This document shows, piece by piece, positions 8,379 through 17,732 of a stretch of DNA of 64,000 bases (position 1 is the stretch's first letter; each line of letters starts with the position of its first letter). The notes beneath the pieces are model-generated. The model was not told the origin of the DNA. It did no database searches and was given only the letters and a program-made list of their open reading frames with translations. Position numbers and translations under genes: made by a program. Origin of the DNA: CAYSCW01 sp964449165 (GTDB lineage: Bacteria > Acidobacteriota > Aminicenantia > Aminicenantales > Aminicenantaceae); the NCBI GenBank assembly GCA_964449165.1, contig CAYVAT010000002.1:1-64000 (forward strand). The letters run 5' to 3'.

Positions 8379-10076
8379 CTAGTATTTTCTCTCCGTAAGC
8401 TGGTATTTTTCGATCTTCACCTCTCTGTAATCAATCCGGGTGCGGCCATCCTTCCTGGAAACCAGAGTGTGTTTGAGCCAATTTGTGTCATCTCGTTTTG
8501 GGAATTCCAGGCGATAATGGGAACCTCTGGTCTCCTCTCGATTCAAAGCTCCGAGAGTGATCACTTCGGCTAAGTCCAGCATGGACTCGAACTCAACCAC
8601 ATTCACCAGTTCTTGGCTGAAACGAAGGTTCCTCCCCGAGAGGTAAACGCGTTTGTATTCATCCTGAAGCTTATGAATCTCGCTCAGAGCCTCCTCCAAA
8701 TCCTTCCCATTCCTAAAAAGACCGACTTTATCGCTCATGATGACCTTTAGTCTTCCCATCAGAAGATGGATTTTCACTCCCGAATCCCGTCTCATCCACT
8801 CATCGATTTTCGTCTTGACTGTCAAAGCATCATCGAGCAAATGCTTTTCTGATGACTCTTCCCTCCCGATTCCTCGCACATAACGGGAAGCTTCTTCTCC
8901 TGCAATACGGCCGAAGACTACTGTTTCCAAGAGGGAGTTTCCTCCCAGCCGATTGGCTCCATGGACACTCACCGAGGCACACTCCCCGGCCGCAAAAAAT
9001 CCTTCCACACAAGAGGTGCATTTATCATCGACATCGATCCCGCCCATGGAATAATGCTGTGCAGGCTGGATGGGGATAGGCTTATCGATGGGATCGATCC
9101 CAATAAAATGCATACATATTTCCCGAATGGCTGGCAGCCTTTTCTTGATCTTCTCTTGACCCAAATGCCTCAGATCCAGATGGACAAATTCATCTTCAAA
9201 TCCACGGCCTTGATCGATTTCGGTTTGGATAGCCCGGGCCACGATATCTCTGGGGGCAAGCTCCATGGCTGAAGGTGCATAGTCAGCCAGGAATCTTTTC
9301 CCCTGGTTGTTGAGAAGATAGCCTCCCTCACCCCGCGCGCCTTCTGTTATCAGAATATTCTTGGGATAAAGGGAAGTGGGATGAAACTGGACAAACTCCA
9401 AGTCTTTTAGAGGACAGCCGGCGCGAAAGGCAATCCCTATGCCGCTTCCGTGATTGATATAAGCATTGGTAGTTCTCTGGTAAACCCTCCCGTAGCCACC
9501 GGTGGCAAAAATGACAGCCCGCGCCCTTATGGGAATCATCTGGCCTTTGGTTAAATCCACCGCCACAACACCCAGACATTTCCCCTCCCTCACCACAAGC
9601 TTCGTGACCAGCCACTCGTCGTAGAATCTGACATTCTTCTTCATCGATTGTTCGAAAAGGGTATGCAAGATGACCATTCCTGTGCGATCAGCAGCATAGC
9701 ATGTTCTGGGAAATCCTGCTCCACCGAAGGGCCTCTGAGCGATGACCCCTTCCTCTAGACGGCTAAAGGGAACGCCCAGATGTTCAAGCTCATAGATAGT
9801 AGGAATAGCCCTTTGACACATCAACTCTGTCGCATTCTGGTCAGCCAGATAATCACTACCTTTGATGGTGTCAAAAGCATGCTTTTCCCAGCTATCCTCT
9901 CTCCCTTGGGGATTATTTCCCAAAGCTGCATTGATTCCTCCTTGAGCCGCTACAGAATGGGAGCGTAAAGGATGGACTTTGGAGAGGACCGCCACTTTCA
10001 AGGAGGGATCACTGTTCAAGGCAGCAGCCAGCCCTGCCAATCCACCCCCAACAACAAGGATGTCTTCCCTGATCAT
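8379..10076 (-). CDS. sdhA: Succinate dehydrogenase/fumarate reductase flavoprotein subunit
   Basis: A 565-residue flavoprotein. The dinucleotide fold is seen at GGGLAGLAAAL (10-20). His40 in RSHSVAAQGGINAAL is the expected covalent FAD ligand. The substrate-site blocks QFHPTSLYP, ITEGARGEGGYL and GANRLGGNSLLE are present. The ATG follows the stop codon of the membrane subunit directly. The sequence alone does not decide between succinate oxidation and fumarate reduction; joining to a quinol-oxidising bc module favours oxidation. Confidence 0.94.
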   Translation of the reverse strand: MIREDILVVGGGLAGLAAALNSDPSLKVAVLSKVHPLRSHSVAAQGGINAALGNNPQGREDSWEKHAFDTIKGSDYLADQNATELMCQRAIPTIYELEHLGVPFSRLEEGVIAQRPFGGAGFPRTCYAADRTGMVILHTLFEQSMKKNVRFYDEWLVTKLVVREGKCLGVVAVDLTKGQMIPIRARAVIFATGGYGRVYQRTTNAYINHGSGIGIAFRAGCPLKDLEFVQFHPTSLYPKNILITEGARGEGGYLLNNQGKRFLADYAPSAMELAPRDIVARAIQTEIDQGRGFEDEFVHLDLRHLGQEKIKKRLPAIREICMHFIGIDPIDKPIPIQPAQHYSMGGIDVDDKCTSCVEGFFAAGECASVSVHGANRLGGNSLLETVVFGRIAGEEASRYVRGIGREESSEKHLLDDALTVKTKIDEWMRRDSGVKIHLLMGRLKVIMSDKVGLFRNGKDLEEALSEIHKLQDEYKRVYLSGRNLRFSQELVNVVEFESMLDLAEVITLGALNREETRGSHYRLEFPKRDDTNWLKHTLVSRKDGRTRIDYREVKIEKYQLTERKY

Positions 10077-10394
10077 TCAGTAGTTCCTGGTAAAATAAAG
10101 GATAAGCAGCACGCCGGCTACGATTAGAATGATAAGGGTAAAAATCCAAAAGAGCAGTTTCTCTTTCCGGACACCGAGGTCGATAATAATAGTTCTCAGT
10201 CCGTAAAAAGCATGTGACACTACAGTGATTATAAGCAAGCTGTCGATGAAAGGATTAGTGTGGAGAACCAAAGCCCAATCAGGTTTCTGGCCTTTGGTCA
10301 TCAAAAAAAAAGAAGTAGTGAATTTGACACCCAGGAGGAGAATGAGCAGAAGCCCGCTCACTCGGTGAAATACCCACACAAACATTCGATGCAT
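10077..10394 (-). CDS. sdhC: Succinate dehydrogenase membrane anchor subunit
   Basis: A 105-residue membrane protein with three transmembrane segments and the family motif HRVSG (10-14) near the start and SHAFYGLRTIIID near 60-72, whose His is a likely haem b ligand. Only one small anchor gene is present, where many operons have two (sdhC and sdhD). The in-frame ATG at 10385 has an AAGGA at a better distance than the one at 10394 and may be the true start. It is the first gene of the operon, right behind a strong promoter. Confidence 0.82.
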   Translation of the reverse strand: MHRMFVWVFHRVSGLLLILLLGVKFTTSFFLMTKGQKPDWALVLHTNPFIDSLLIITVVSHAFYGLRTIIIDLGVRKEKLLFWIFTLIILIVAGVLLILYFTRNY

Positions 10395-10411
10395 TCCTTT
10401 TTGGAGGATAT

Positions 10412-10440
10412 ATTACATTAAAGTCAAAAACGATTGTCAA
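10412..10440 (-). promoter_or_regulatory. Promoter of the sdh-bc operon
   Basis: On the minus strand a perfect TTGACA -35 box (10440-10435) is followed after 17 nt by TGTAAT (10417-10412). The predicted start of transcription is near 10405, which leaves only about 11-20 nt of leader before the first gene. Confidence 0.65.
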
Positions 10441-10639
10441 GGAAAATGGCATAGACGTAAGCATCCTTATTTTTCCAATTCAGTATATATTTAAATTCAT
10501 CACGGCCTTAAGGATACTTTCGACATAGACTTCTTGTTCTGGCACAAAATACTATATCCTATAAAAAGAAAAATTTTTTCACCGCTTGTGGAAGAGAAAC
10601 CATAGATAAAACGTCTAATATAGAAAATAGGAGGAAAAG

Positions 10640-11017
10640 ATGAAAAAGATTATTGCCTTTATTCCTGTACTTCTCCTTTTTCTGCTTCCTGCAGTATTAA
10701 GGGCAGAAACAGTGGATGTGGCCGGCGACTGGGACATTACAGTGACCACACAAAGAGGAGAGATGACTTGGGAAGCTCATTTTGTCCAGGAGGGCGAAAG
10801 CCTGACAGTGACCATGAAAGGCCGACGGGGAAACGAAGTCACTGGAGAAGGAACCATCAAAGAAAACTCCATCGAGTGGACCATCACCAGCAGCTCACCA
10901 AGAGGAGAGATGACCATCACCTGGAGCGGAGAGGTTAGCGGAGAGACTATGTCAGGAGAGGTTCAATTCGGTTCTTTTAGGACCGCCCAGTGGGAGGGAA
11001 CAAAGCGAACCAGTTGA
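10640..11017 (+). CDS. Small secreted beta-rich protein
   Basis: A 125-residue protein with a clear signal peptide (hydrophobic 4-19, cleavage near Ala22). The mature part is a run of short alternating strands (AGDWDITVTT, SLTVTMKG, NSIEWTITSS, ETMSGEVQFG), which suggests a small beta-barrel or beta-sandwich. No catalytic motif is visible and the family was not recognised. A good aggagg ribosome binding site precedes the ATG. It stands between the divergent respiratory operon and the sigma-factor locus. Confidence 0.75.
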   Translation: MKKIIAFIPVLLLFLLPAVLRAETVDVAGDWDITVTTQRGEMTWEAHFVQEGESLTVTMKGRRGNEVTGEGTIKENSIEWTITSSSPRGEMTITWSGEVSGETMSGEVQFGSFRTAQWEGTKRTS

Positions 11018-11142
11018 GATTTTTTCCTGAATAGAGTATCCTCCAGGGCAGACATTTACTGTAAAGAAATACGCCAAACTCATTCTTGGAAGATTTTTAT
11101 CATCTCTCCGTCTAAATAAATGACGGAGGTTGACCAGAGTGG

Positions 11143-11724
11143 TTGTGTATGGAAGAGAAGAAACTGATTCGTCTCAGTCAGGAAGGAGATGAAGAAGCTT
11201 TTAGTCTTCTGGTCAATAAATATCAAAGAAAGGTATTCTGTCTCGCATATAGTTTCACACATAACAGGGAAACAGCCGATGATTTGGCCCAAGAGGCATT
11301 TATTAAAGCTTATTTCGGCCTCTCCAGTTTTAAATTCAAATCGAAATTCGGGACCTGGCTCTACAGGATCACAGTTAACACCATCAAGGATCACCTAAGG
11401 AAAAAAGAAAGGATGAACAAAGCCTCAATCCAGGATATCTATGAGAGATTCTCTTTTCACGAGGATGAGGAAAAAGAGAGAGAAATGAAAAAACGGCAAG
11501 AGGAAAGAAGAAAGATTGTCCACCAATTCATCCAGACTCTTTCTGAAAAATACCGGACCATCCTCACCTTGAGGGACATTCAGGACTTTTCTTACCAAGA
11601 AATATCTAAAATCCTTCAAATTTCTCTTGGGACCGTGGATTCACGGCTACACAGAGCCAGGAAAATGCTTCGGGATAAACTGAAGCCTCTTTTGAGGAAA
11701 AAGGGAGGAGAAGATGAGATGTAA
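11143..11724 (+). CDS. ECF-type RNA polymerase sigma factor
   Basis: A sigma-70 family protein of 193 residues from a TTG start, or 191 from the ATG at 11149. The ggaggt at 11125-11130 lies closer to the TTG, so the start is not settled. Region 2 is seen at about 25-90 (DDLAQEAFIKAYFGL) and region 4 near 135-180 (SYQEISKILQISLGTVDSRLHRA). It overlaps the anti-sigma gene by 11 nt. It likely controls its own operon, which encodes a CpxP-like protein and a complete tripartite efflux system, in answer to envelope stress. Confidence 0.9.
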   Translation: MCMEEKKLIRLSQEGDEEAFSLLVNKYQRKVFCLAYSFTHNRETADDLAQEAFIKAYFGLSSFKFKSKFGTWLYRITVNTIKDHLRKKERMNKASIQDIYERFSFHEDEEKEREMKKRQEERRKIVHQFIQTLSEKYRTILTLRDIQDFSYQEISKILQISLGTVDSRLHRARKMLRDKLKPLLRKKGGEDEM

Positions 11725-12196
11725 AAAATTTGAAAAATTGATTCTCCGCTCCTTTGACAATCGCCTCAATGAGAAGGAAAGAAAAGAGCTTGAAAAACAC
11801 CTGGAAAGCTGCGCTCAATGTCGAGAAAAAAGAGAAGAGTATGAAATAATTCTCTCTCTTTTAAGAGAAGAAGAAACTGTCCAGCCAAAAGCCTATTTTT
11901 GGGAGCGTCTGCGGACGAAAATACGAGAACGGAAGAAGAGGCCTCTTTGGCTGCTGGTTAAAGAATGGAGCCTGCGAGCTGTCCCTCTCTCCCTGCTCAT
12001 CGTGTTGCTCATCACACTTGTGGTCATCTTTTTCTCTCCTTCTCAAGACCAAGAATTGAGCCAGTCAGAAGTTCTCCTCCTCCGCAACCTGAATCCTCTT
12101 CAGGAAACTCAATTGTTGTTGGAACAAAGATTAGAAAATCAAAACATGATGATCATCTTTTCCTCAATGGAAGAACAGGAGACCTTGAGGAGATAA
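11714..12196 (+). CDS. Zinc-finger anti-sigma factor
   Basis: A 160-residue protein with the anti-sigma zinc finger His29-x3-Cys33-x2-Cys36 in EKHLESCAQCRE, one transmembrane segment near 87-107, and a short outer part. The layout is that of a membrane-bound anti-sigma factor that binds the ECF sigma factor encoded directly upstream, with which it overlaps. Confidence 0.85.
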   Translation: MRCKKFEKLILRSFDNRLNEKERKELEKHLESCAQCREKREEYEIILSLLREEETVQPKAYFWERLRTKIRERKKRPLWLLVKEWSLRAVPLSLLIVLLITLVVIFFSPSQDQELSQSEVLLLRNLNPLQETQLLLEQRLENQNMMIIFSSMEEQETLRR

Positions 12197-12201
12197 TAAA
12201 C

Positions 12202-12621
12202 ATGAGAAACCATTATAAATTCTGGATTATCCTTTCTTTTATTGCCGTCTTTATTGTCGGAACTCTAGCCGGAGTGCTCATCGATAAACACCTCCTGCCA
12301 GCAAAAGGGAAATCACACAGAGACAGGCGACCTCCTCGCTTTCCCACACTGGAAATCATGGCTGAAGAATTGAAACTGACTTCAGAGCAGGAAGAAGCCA
12401 TCAGGAGCGTCTTCCACAACAACGAGGAAAGACTGAAAAAACTCGGCCATCTGATTCACGAACGCATCTCAGCCATCCGATCACAACTCAAGGAGGAAAT
12501 AAAGAATATCTTGACCAAAGAACAAAATATAAAATTCGAAGAAATGATCAAAAGATACATTGAACAGAGAAAAAAAGAAATGGATAAAAGAAAAGCACGC
12601 AGAAAAGAAAGGGAGAAATAA
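12202..12621 (+). CDS. CpxP/Spy-like periplasmic protein
   Basis: A 139-residue protein from the ATG at 12202, which has a ttgaggaga ribosome binding site. A membrane segment (about 7-27) acts as anchor or signal. The rest is highly charged and helical, with the LTxxQ-type pattern LTSEQEEAI near 59-67 and a second weaker one, LTKEQN. This is the sensor/chaperone type found next to sigma/anti-sigma pairs. It sits between the anti-sigma and adaptor genes. Confidence 0.72.
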   Translation: MRNHYKFWIILSFIAVFIVGTLAGVLIDKHLLPAKGKSHRDRRPPRFPTLEIMAEELKLTSEQEEAIRSVFHNNEERLKKLGHLIHERISAIRSQLKEEIKNILTKEQNIKFEEMIKRYIEQRKKEMDKRKARRKEREK

Positions 12622-12622
12622 G

Positions 12623-13960
12623 ATGAAAAAGAGAATCGGCATCAGTGTTGTAATCTTTGTGATCATCGCTGGCGTTGTTCTCATTTTTACTCTTTTTAGG
12701 CATAACGGGTCTCAATCCACAAAATTCAAAACAGAACCGATTTCCAGGGGAGATATCGAATCTGTGGTGGTCACCACTGGATCGCTGAATCCTGTGACCA
12801 CGATTGAAGTGGGCAGTCAAGTCTCAGGGAGAATCGCCAAACTCTATGCAGACTTCAACTCCCGGGTCAAGAAAGCTCAAGTGGTGGCAGAGCTCGACCA
12901 ATCTCTTTTTCTGACCCGAGTCCAACAGAACCAAGCCAACTACGAGAGTGCCAAGGCCTCTCTTGAAAAAGCTAAAGTCACTTTAGACAACTACAAGAAG
13001 AAATATGACCGTGCCCTGGAACTTTTCCAGAAGGAATTGATTTCTTATGAAGAAAAAGAAACAGCGGAAACACAATATTACAATGCTGTTGCAGACCTCA
13101 AATCCGCTGAAGCCCACCTGGAACAGGCCGAGAGCCAACTGGAGTCAAGCAGAGTGGATCTAGCTTACACAGTTATCCACTCCCCCATCGACGGGATCGT
13201 CATATCCCGCAACGTCAGTGTTGGTCAGACAGTGGCAGCCAGCTTTCAGGCCCCTGTTCTCTTCGAGATCGCTAACGATTTGAGCAAGATGCAGGTGGAA
13301 TGCAGTGTGGATGAGGCTGACATAGGCAAAATCAAGGAAAAGCAGCGGGCTAGCTTCACAGTCGACGCTTTCCCTGATGAAAAATTCACCGGAACCGTCA
13401 CTCAAGTCAGATACTCTCCTGAAATCAGCCAGAACGTGGTCACCTACACAACTATAGTAGATGTGGATAATCCTGAGATGAAACTAAGGCCAGGGATGAC
13501 AGCCACTGTATCCATCATCGTCGGGGAGGCAAAAAATGTGCTCAAAGTCCCCAATACGGCCCTGCGATTCACCCCCACACTCTCCCCCGAAGAGATGAAA
13601 AAAATCATGGAAAATATGCGAGAGGAAATGATGGCTAGACGCCAAGCTGCAACCCCTGACGCTGGCTCCAGGCGGAAAATAGAGAGACAAGGAGGGCAGA
13701 GACCACCCCAAGGCCTTACCCGGGGTAGCTTCGGTTCTCAATCGGAACGATTCAGCCAAATACCTAGAGTTTGGATAGAGGATGAAGGAGGAAAACTCCG
13801 CCCCGTTTTTATAAAAACAGGAGTCACAGATAACAGCTACACTGAGGTTGTCCGGGGCAACCTAAAAGAGGGCCAGCTTGTCCTGACTGGGATATCTTCA
13901 GGCAGTGCCAGCGATACCAATTCCTCGCAAAGAAGAGGAATGATGTTTTTCAGACGTTAG
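12623..13960 (+). CDS. MacA-like efflux adaptor (membrane fusion protein)
   Basis: A 445-residue periplasmic adaptor of the HlyD/MacA family. The ATG at 12623 gives the usual N-terminal anchor (about 4-22); longer forms overlap the upstream gene. A lipoyl-like domain split around a long helical hairpin (about 90-165) is followed by a beta-barrel domain (SVDEADIGKIKEKQRASF) and a membrane-proximal domain with a Gly/Arg/Gln-rich insert near 340-375. It links the MacB-like permease to the TolC-like channel encoded downstream. It is closely similar to the adaptor at 50693-52018. Confidence 0.88.
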   Translation: MKKRIGISVVIFVIIAGVVLIFTLFRHNGSQSTKFKTEPISRGDIESVVVTTGSLNPVTTIEVGSQVSGRIAKLYADFNSRVKKAQVVAELDQSLFLTRVQQNQANYESAKASLEKAKVTLDNYKKKYDRALELFQKELISYEEKETAETQYYNAVADLKSAEAHLEQAESQLESSRVDLAYTVIHSPIDGIVISRNVSVGQTVAASFQAPVLFEIANDLSKMQVECSVDEADIGKIKEKQRASFTVDAFPDEKFTGTVTQVRYSPEISQNVVTYTTIVDVDNPEMKLRPGMTATVSIIVGEAKNVLKVPNTALRFTPTLSPEEMKKIMENMREEMMARRQAATPDAGSRRKIERQGGQRPPQGLTRGSFGSQSERFSQIPRVWIEDEGGKLRPVFIKTGVTDNSYTEVVRGNLKEGQLVLTGISSGSASDTNSSQRRGMMFFRR

Positions 13961-14002
13961 CATCGCTGCCTTAATGGGAAATCCACCAAAAAGAAGAGAA
14001 AA

Positions 14003-14695
14003 ATGGAAAACAACATAATCATCCAGCTTGAAAATCTGACCAAAGTCTACAAAGTGGGAGAAACCCGGGTTCATGCCTTAAGAGGGATCACCTACAGCAT
14101 CAAGGCCGGCGAGTTTTTGGCTGTGATGGGACCTTCAGGCTCAGGAAAGTCAACCCTGATGAACATCCTCGGCTGTTTAGACAGACCGACAGAAGGACTG
14201 TATTATCTGGAAAAAAAGGAAATCTCTACTTTTGATAAGAATAAATTAGCGCGGATTCGGAACGAAAAATTCGGGTTTGTCTTCCAGACTTTTAACCTGC
14301 TTGCCCGAACCACTGCCCTTGAAAACACCGAACTCCCGCTTCTTTACTCAAGAGTCCCCAGCAAAAAAGCGAAGGAGCTTGCCTTGCAAGCCCTCTCTGC
14401 TGTGGGCCTTGAAGGGAGGGAGAACCACCGCACAAACCAGCTTTCAGGCGGAGAACAACAGAGAGTGGCCATAGCCCGATCTTTGGTCAACAATCCCTCC
14501 CTGCTTCTAGCAGACGAGCCCACAGGCAACTTGGACACCAAAACCGGAGAGGAGATCATGGATATCTTCACAAGGCTTAACCGGGAGAAGAACATCACTG
14601 TTATTCTGGTCACCCATGATCCAGAAATCGCCCAAGTGGCTCATCACAGAATCTATCTCCGCGACGGACAGATCATCAGGGAGGAAAAGGAGTAG
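14003..14695 (+). CDS. ABC transporter ATPase (MacB/LolD type)
   Basis: A 230-residue ATPase. Walker A is GPSGSGKST (43-51), the signature LSGGEQQRVAIARS starts at 147, Walker B is LLLADEPTGNLD (Asp171-Glu172 core), and the H-loop His lies in ILVTHDP. It belongs to the group that drives MacB/LolCDE/FtsX-like permeases. The gene starts 43 nt after the adaptor and is 4 nt before the permease start. Confidence 0.93.
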   Translation: MENNIIIQLENLTKVYKVGETRVHALRGITYSIKAGEFLAVMGPSGSGKSTLMNILGCLDRPTEGLYYLEKKEISTFDKNKLARIRNEKFGFVFQTFNLLARTTALENTELPLLYSRVPSKKAKELALQALSAVGLEGRENHRTNQLSGGEQQRVAIARSLVNNPSLLLADEPTGNLDTKTGEEIMDIFTRLNREKNITVILVTHDPEIAQVAHHRIYLRDGQIIREEKE

Positions 14696-14698
14696 GCA

Positions 14699-15913
14699 AT
14701 GAATATAATGAGGACAATTCGAGTCTCCCTAAGAGCTTTGGCCCGGAATAAAATGCGCTCCTTCCTGACAGCCCTGGGGATCATCATCGGGGTGGGAGCC
14801 GTGATCGCCATGGTCAGCATCGGACAGGGAGCAAAGAGGGCAGTTGAGGAAAGATTCAACTCCATGGGAAGCAATCTCCTCTTTGTTCGCCCGGGAAGCC
14901 TATCTTTTCGTGGCCGTCAAAGCGGAATAGGCACCTTCAACACTCTCAAAGAAAGCGATGCCAAAGCTATCCTTGAACAGTGTGACGCAGTAAGATATGT
15001 CTCCCCAAATGTCTCCACAAGAGCCCAGGTAGTTTACAGGAATAAGAACTGGAACACATCCATCCAGGGTGTAGGCGCCAACTTCCCAGAAATCAGAAAC
15101 TGGAAGGTAGTGGAGGGTGTTTTTTTTGATGAAAACATGGCCAGAGTGGGCGCTAAAGTTGCTGTCTTGGGCAGTGAGGTGAATGAGAATCTCTTCGAAG
15201 GAGAGGACCCAATCGGCCAGATTATCCGGATCGGAAAAATTCCTTTCCGGGTTATAGGCGTTCTGGAGAAAAAGGGAGAATCTGGCTTTTTCAACCGGGA
15301 TGATATGATCGCCATTCCCTACACAACAGTCCAGAAAAGGTTTCTCGGCATTGACTATATTCAATCCATAGATGTCTCGGCCACATCCATGGCTTCAACC
15401 CTCGAGGCCAAGGAACAGATCGAGGACCTGCTCAGAGTCAGGCACCGAATTGCTCCTGGTGCAGAGGATGACTTCCATGTGAGGAATTGGTCCGAAATCG
15501 CCGAAAGTGCGGAAGAGAGCACCCGGATTCTCACCATCCTTCTGGGAGGCATTGCTTCTGTCTCTCTCCTTGTCGGCGGAATCGGGATTATGAACATCAT
15601 GCTCGTCTCAGTCACCGAAAGAATCAGGGAAATCGGCATCCGGATGTCGGTGGGAGCGCGAGAAAAGGATATCCTCCTGCAGTTCATGACAGAGGCGGTA
15701 GTGCTCAGCGTGCTGGGAGGAATTCTGGGAATCGTTGTGGGCGTTCTTACCTCAAAGTTGATCTCTCACTTTGCCGGCTGGCAAACACTTGTCTCACTAG
15801 GAGCAATCGCTCTCGCCTTTATCTTCTCCGGATCTGTAGGAATATTTTTCGGGTTTTATCCCGCTCGCAAGGCTTCGAAGCTCGATCCCATCGAAGCATT
15901 AAGATATGAATGA
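14699..15913 (+). CDS. MacB-like ABC transporter permease
   Basis: A 404-residue permease with one N-terminal transmembrane segment (about 21-45), a large periplasmic domain of the MacB-PCD type, and three C-terminal segments in an FtsX-like domain (GIGIMNIMLVSVTERIREIG; GARE). The ATPase is a separate chain here, unlike E. coli MacB. It probably works as a mechanotransmission pump with the adaptor and the TolC-like protein rather than by moving substrate through the inner membrane. Confidence 0.92.
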   Translation: MNIMRTIRVSLRALARNKMRSFLTALGIIIGVGAVIAMVSIGQGAKRAVEERFNSMGSNLLFVRPGSLSFRGRQSGIGTFNTLKESDAKAILEQCDAVRYVSPNVSTRAQVVYRNKNWNTSIQGVGANFPEIRNWKVVEGVFFDENMARVGAKVAVLGSEVNENLFEGEDPIGQIIRIGKIPFRVIGVLEKKGESGFFNRDDMIAIPYTTVQKRFLGIDYIQSIDVSATSMASTLEAKEQIEDLLRVRHRIAPGAEDDFHVRNWSEIAESAEESTRILTILLGGIASVSLLVGGIGIMNIMLVSVTERIREIGIRMSVGAREKDILLQFMTEAVVLSVLGGILGIVVGVLTSKLISHFAGWQTLVSLGAIALAFIFSGSVGIFFGFYPARKASKLDPIEALRYE

Positions 15914-15942
15914 TGAAAGCATGTGTTTTAAGGAGGATCTCA

Positions 15943-17502
15943 ATGATTAAACGAGTTCTTACAATTTTTATCTTCATTGTTTTCTGTATCACAACCAGTC
16001 TTCCTGGCCAGCAGGAAAAGACCCTCTCCCTTTCTCTTGAGGACTGCATCCTCAAAACGATGAAAAACAATCTTGGCCTGGCTGTAAATGTTCTCAGCCC
16101 TGAGCTTGCCGATATTTCAGTCTCTCTGGCTAATGAAAAATTCATGCCCAGCTTATCCATGAGCTACAATAGAAGAGATACCAATGAGGCATCCTATTCA
16201 TGGCTTGATGCCGAGGATCAGGTCTCCACTAGCTACAACAGCTATTCCTTCCAGCTCTCACAACTCATTCCAACAGGAGGCAGCTTCTCTGTCACTCTTA
16301 ATGGCTACAAAAATGATACAACTAGAAGTTTCCAGACAATTAATCCCCGTTATGGAAGCACTCTCACCTTTAATTTTAGCCAGCCGTTGCTTAAAAATTT
16401 TGGCTTCAAGACAAGCCGGAGAGAAATCCTCATCGCTCAAAACAGGAGAGATATCTCTGAAAGCCAATTCAAGGACACTCTCTTGAATACCATCTACAGT
16501 GTGGAAGAGGCTTACTGGAACCTGGTTTACAGCATCGATTTTCTCAAAGTGACCAGGCAGTCTCTCCAATTAGCCCAGGATCTGCTGGAAAAAAACAAGA
16601 AAGCCGTGGAGGTGGGCACTCTGGCTCCCATCGAAATCTTGAGTGCCAGAGAGCAGGTGGCTACAAGGGAGGCGGAAGTCCTCGAAGCGGAAGCCGAGGT
16701 TGAGAGGAATGAAGACCGTATTAAGTCAATCCTAAATTTAGCTGCTGAAGAAAGTGAAGTCGAGTTAGTAAAGGTTATTCCCAAGGACAAACCTGCCTAC
16801 GAGATAAAGGAAATCAGCCTGGATGAAGCCCTCCGGATCGCCATGGAAAAACGGCCTGACCTGGAGCAGACAAGGATCGAGCTGAAGAATAATGAGCTGG
16901 ACATCAGCTATGCCAAAAACCAGCTTCTTCCTGACCTGAGATTTGAGGCTTCCTACTGGAGTCCAGGGGTTTCGGGCACCCAAGTCATCTATCCAGAAGG
17001 GGATCCTTTTGCCGATCCCATAGCCACCATTCCCGGAAAATCTTCTGACGCTCTAAAAGATGCCTTCAACTTCAGATACAAGAATTGGACCGTGGGCTTC
17101 ACCCTTTCCATCCCTCTCAACTCTATTATCTCACGTGCAGCCTATGCACAGGCCAGTGTGACGAGGGAACAGACAGCTCTCCAGCTGAAAAATCTGGAAC
17201 AGCAGGCCTACCTGGAGATCAAAAACGCTCTCAGAGATATGAAAACGAATTATAAACGCGTCCAGGCCCGTAAAGTAGCCAGGGAATTGGCGGAAAAAAA
17301 CCTGGAAGCAGAAGAAGAAAAGCTCAAAGTTGGACTCACCAGCAACTATTTTGTCCTTGAATACCAGAGCCGTCTGGCCACCGCCCTAGCTACAGAGTTA
17401 AAAGCCATCATAGACTACAATCTTTCCCTTGCTAACTTGGACAGGGTTTTAGGGACCACACTGGAGAATAAAAACATCTCCTTTAAAACGCCCGATGAAT
17501 AA
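15943..17502 (+). CDS. TolC-like outer-membrane efflux protein
   Basis: A 519-residue outer-membrane channel of the TolC/OEP family from the ATG at 15943, chosen because an aggagg lies 6 nt before it. A signal peptide is followed by two repeats of the family's coiled-coil/strand arrangement; the repeats begin near LSLEDCILKTMKNN and ISLDEALRIAMEKRPDL. It completes the tripartite efflux set of this operon. The upstream permease gene ends 30 nt before. Confidence 0.9.
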   Translation: MIKRVLTIFIFIVFCITTSLPGQQEKTLSLSLEDCILKTMKNNLGLAVNVLSPELADISVSLANEKFMPSLSMSYNRRDTNEASYSWLDAEDQVSTSYNSYSFQLSQLIPTGGSFSVTLNGYKNDTTRSFQTINPRYGSTLTFNFSQPLLKNFGFKTSRREILIAQNRRDISESQFKDTLLNTIYSVEEAYWNLVYSIDFLKVTRQSLQLAQDLLEKNKKAVEVGTLAPIEILSAREQVATREAEVLEAEAEVERNEDRIKSILNLAAEESEVELVKVIPKDKPAYEIKEISLDEALRIAMEKRPDLEQTRIELKNNELDISYAKNQLLPDLRFEASYWSPGVSGTQVIYPEGDPFADPIATIPGKSSDALKDAFNFRYKNWTVGFTLSIPLNSIISRAAYAQASVTREQTALQLKNLEQQAYLEIKNALRDMKTNYKRVQARKVARELAEKNLEAEEEKLKVGLTSNYFVLEYQSRLATALATELKAIIDYNLSLANLDRVLGTTLENKNISFKTPDE

Positions 17503-17732
17503 TCTTCCCAGAAGATGGGGGGTTGAATATAAGATGGCAACAGCTATCCTAATGAAGTCCCTGCCTTTCCCACACCTCTCAGGACAGACGGAAAACTGGA
17601 AAATCCCCTTCGGAAAAAAGGGCCTTCACTCGATTCTGCTTCACTTGAAATTTATAAAAAAAAATGCTAATATAAATATTAAATATAAGTTCCGATAACT
17701 TCTTTCAACCTTGAACCTGGGAGAAAAACATC

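Noticed and set aside
17495..17698. Short plus-strand frame after the TolC-like gene
   Set aside because: It overlaps the TolC end, has no ribosome binding site and its sequence is not protein-like; the following 35 nt are AT-rich spacer.
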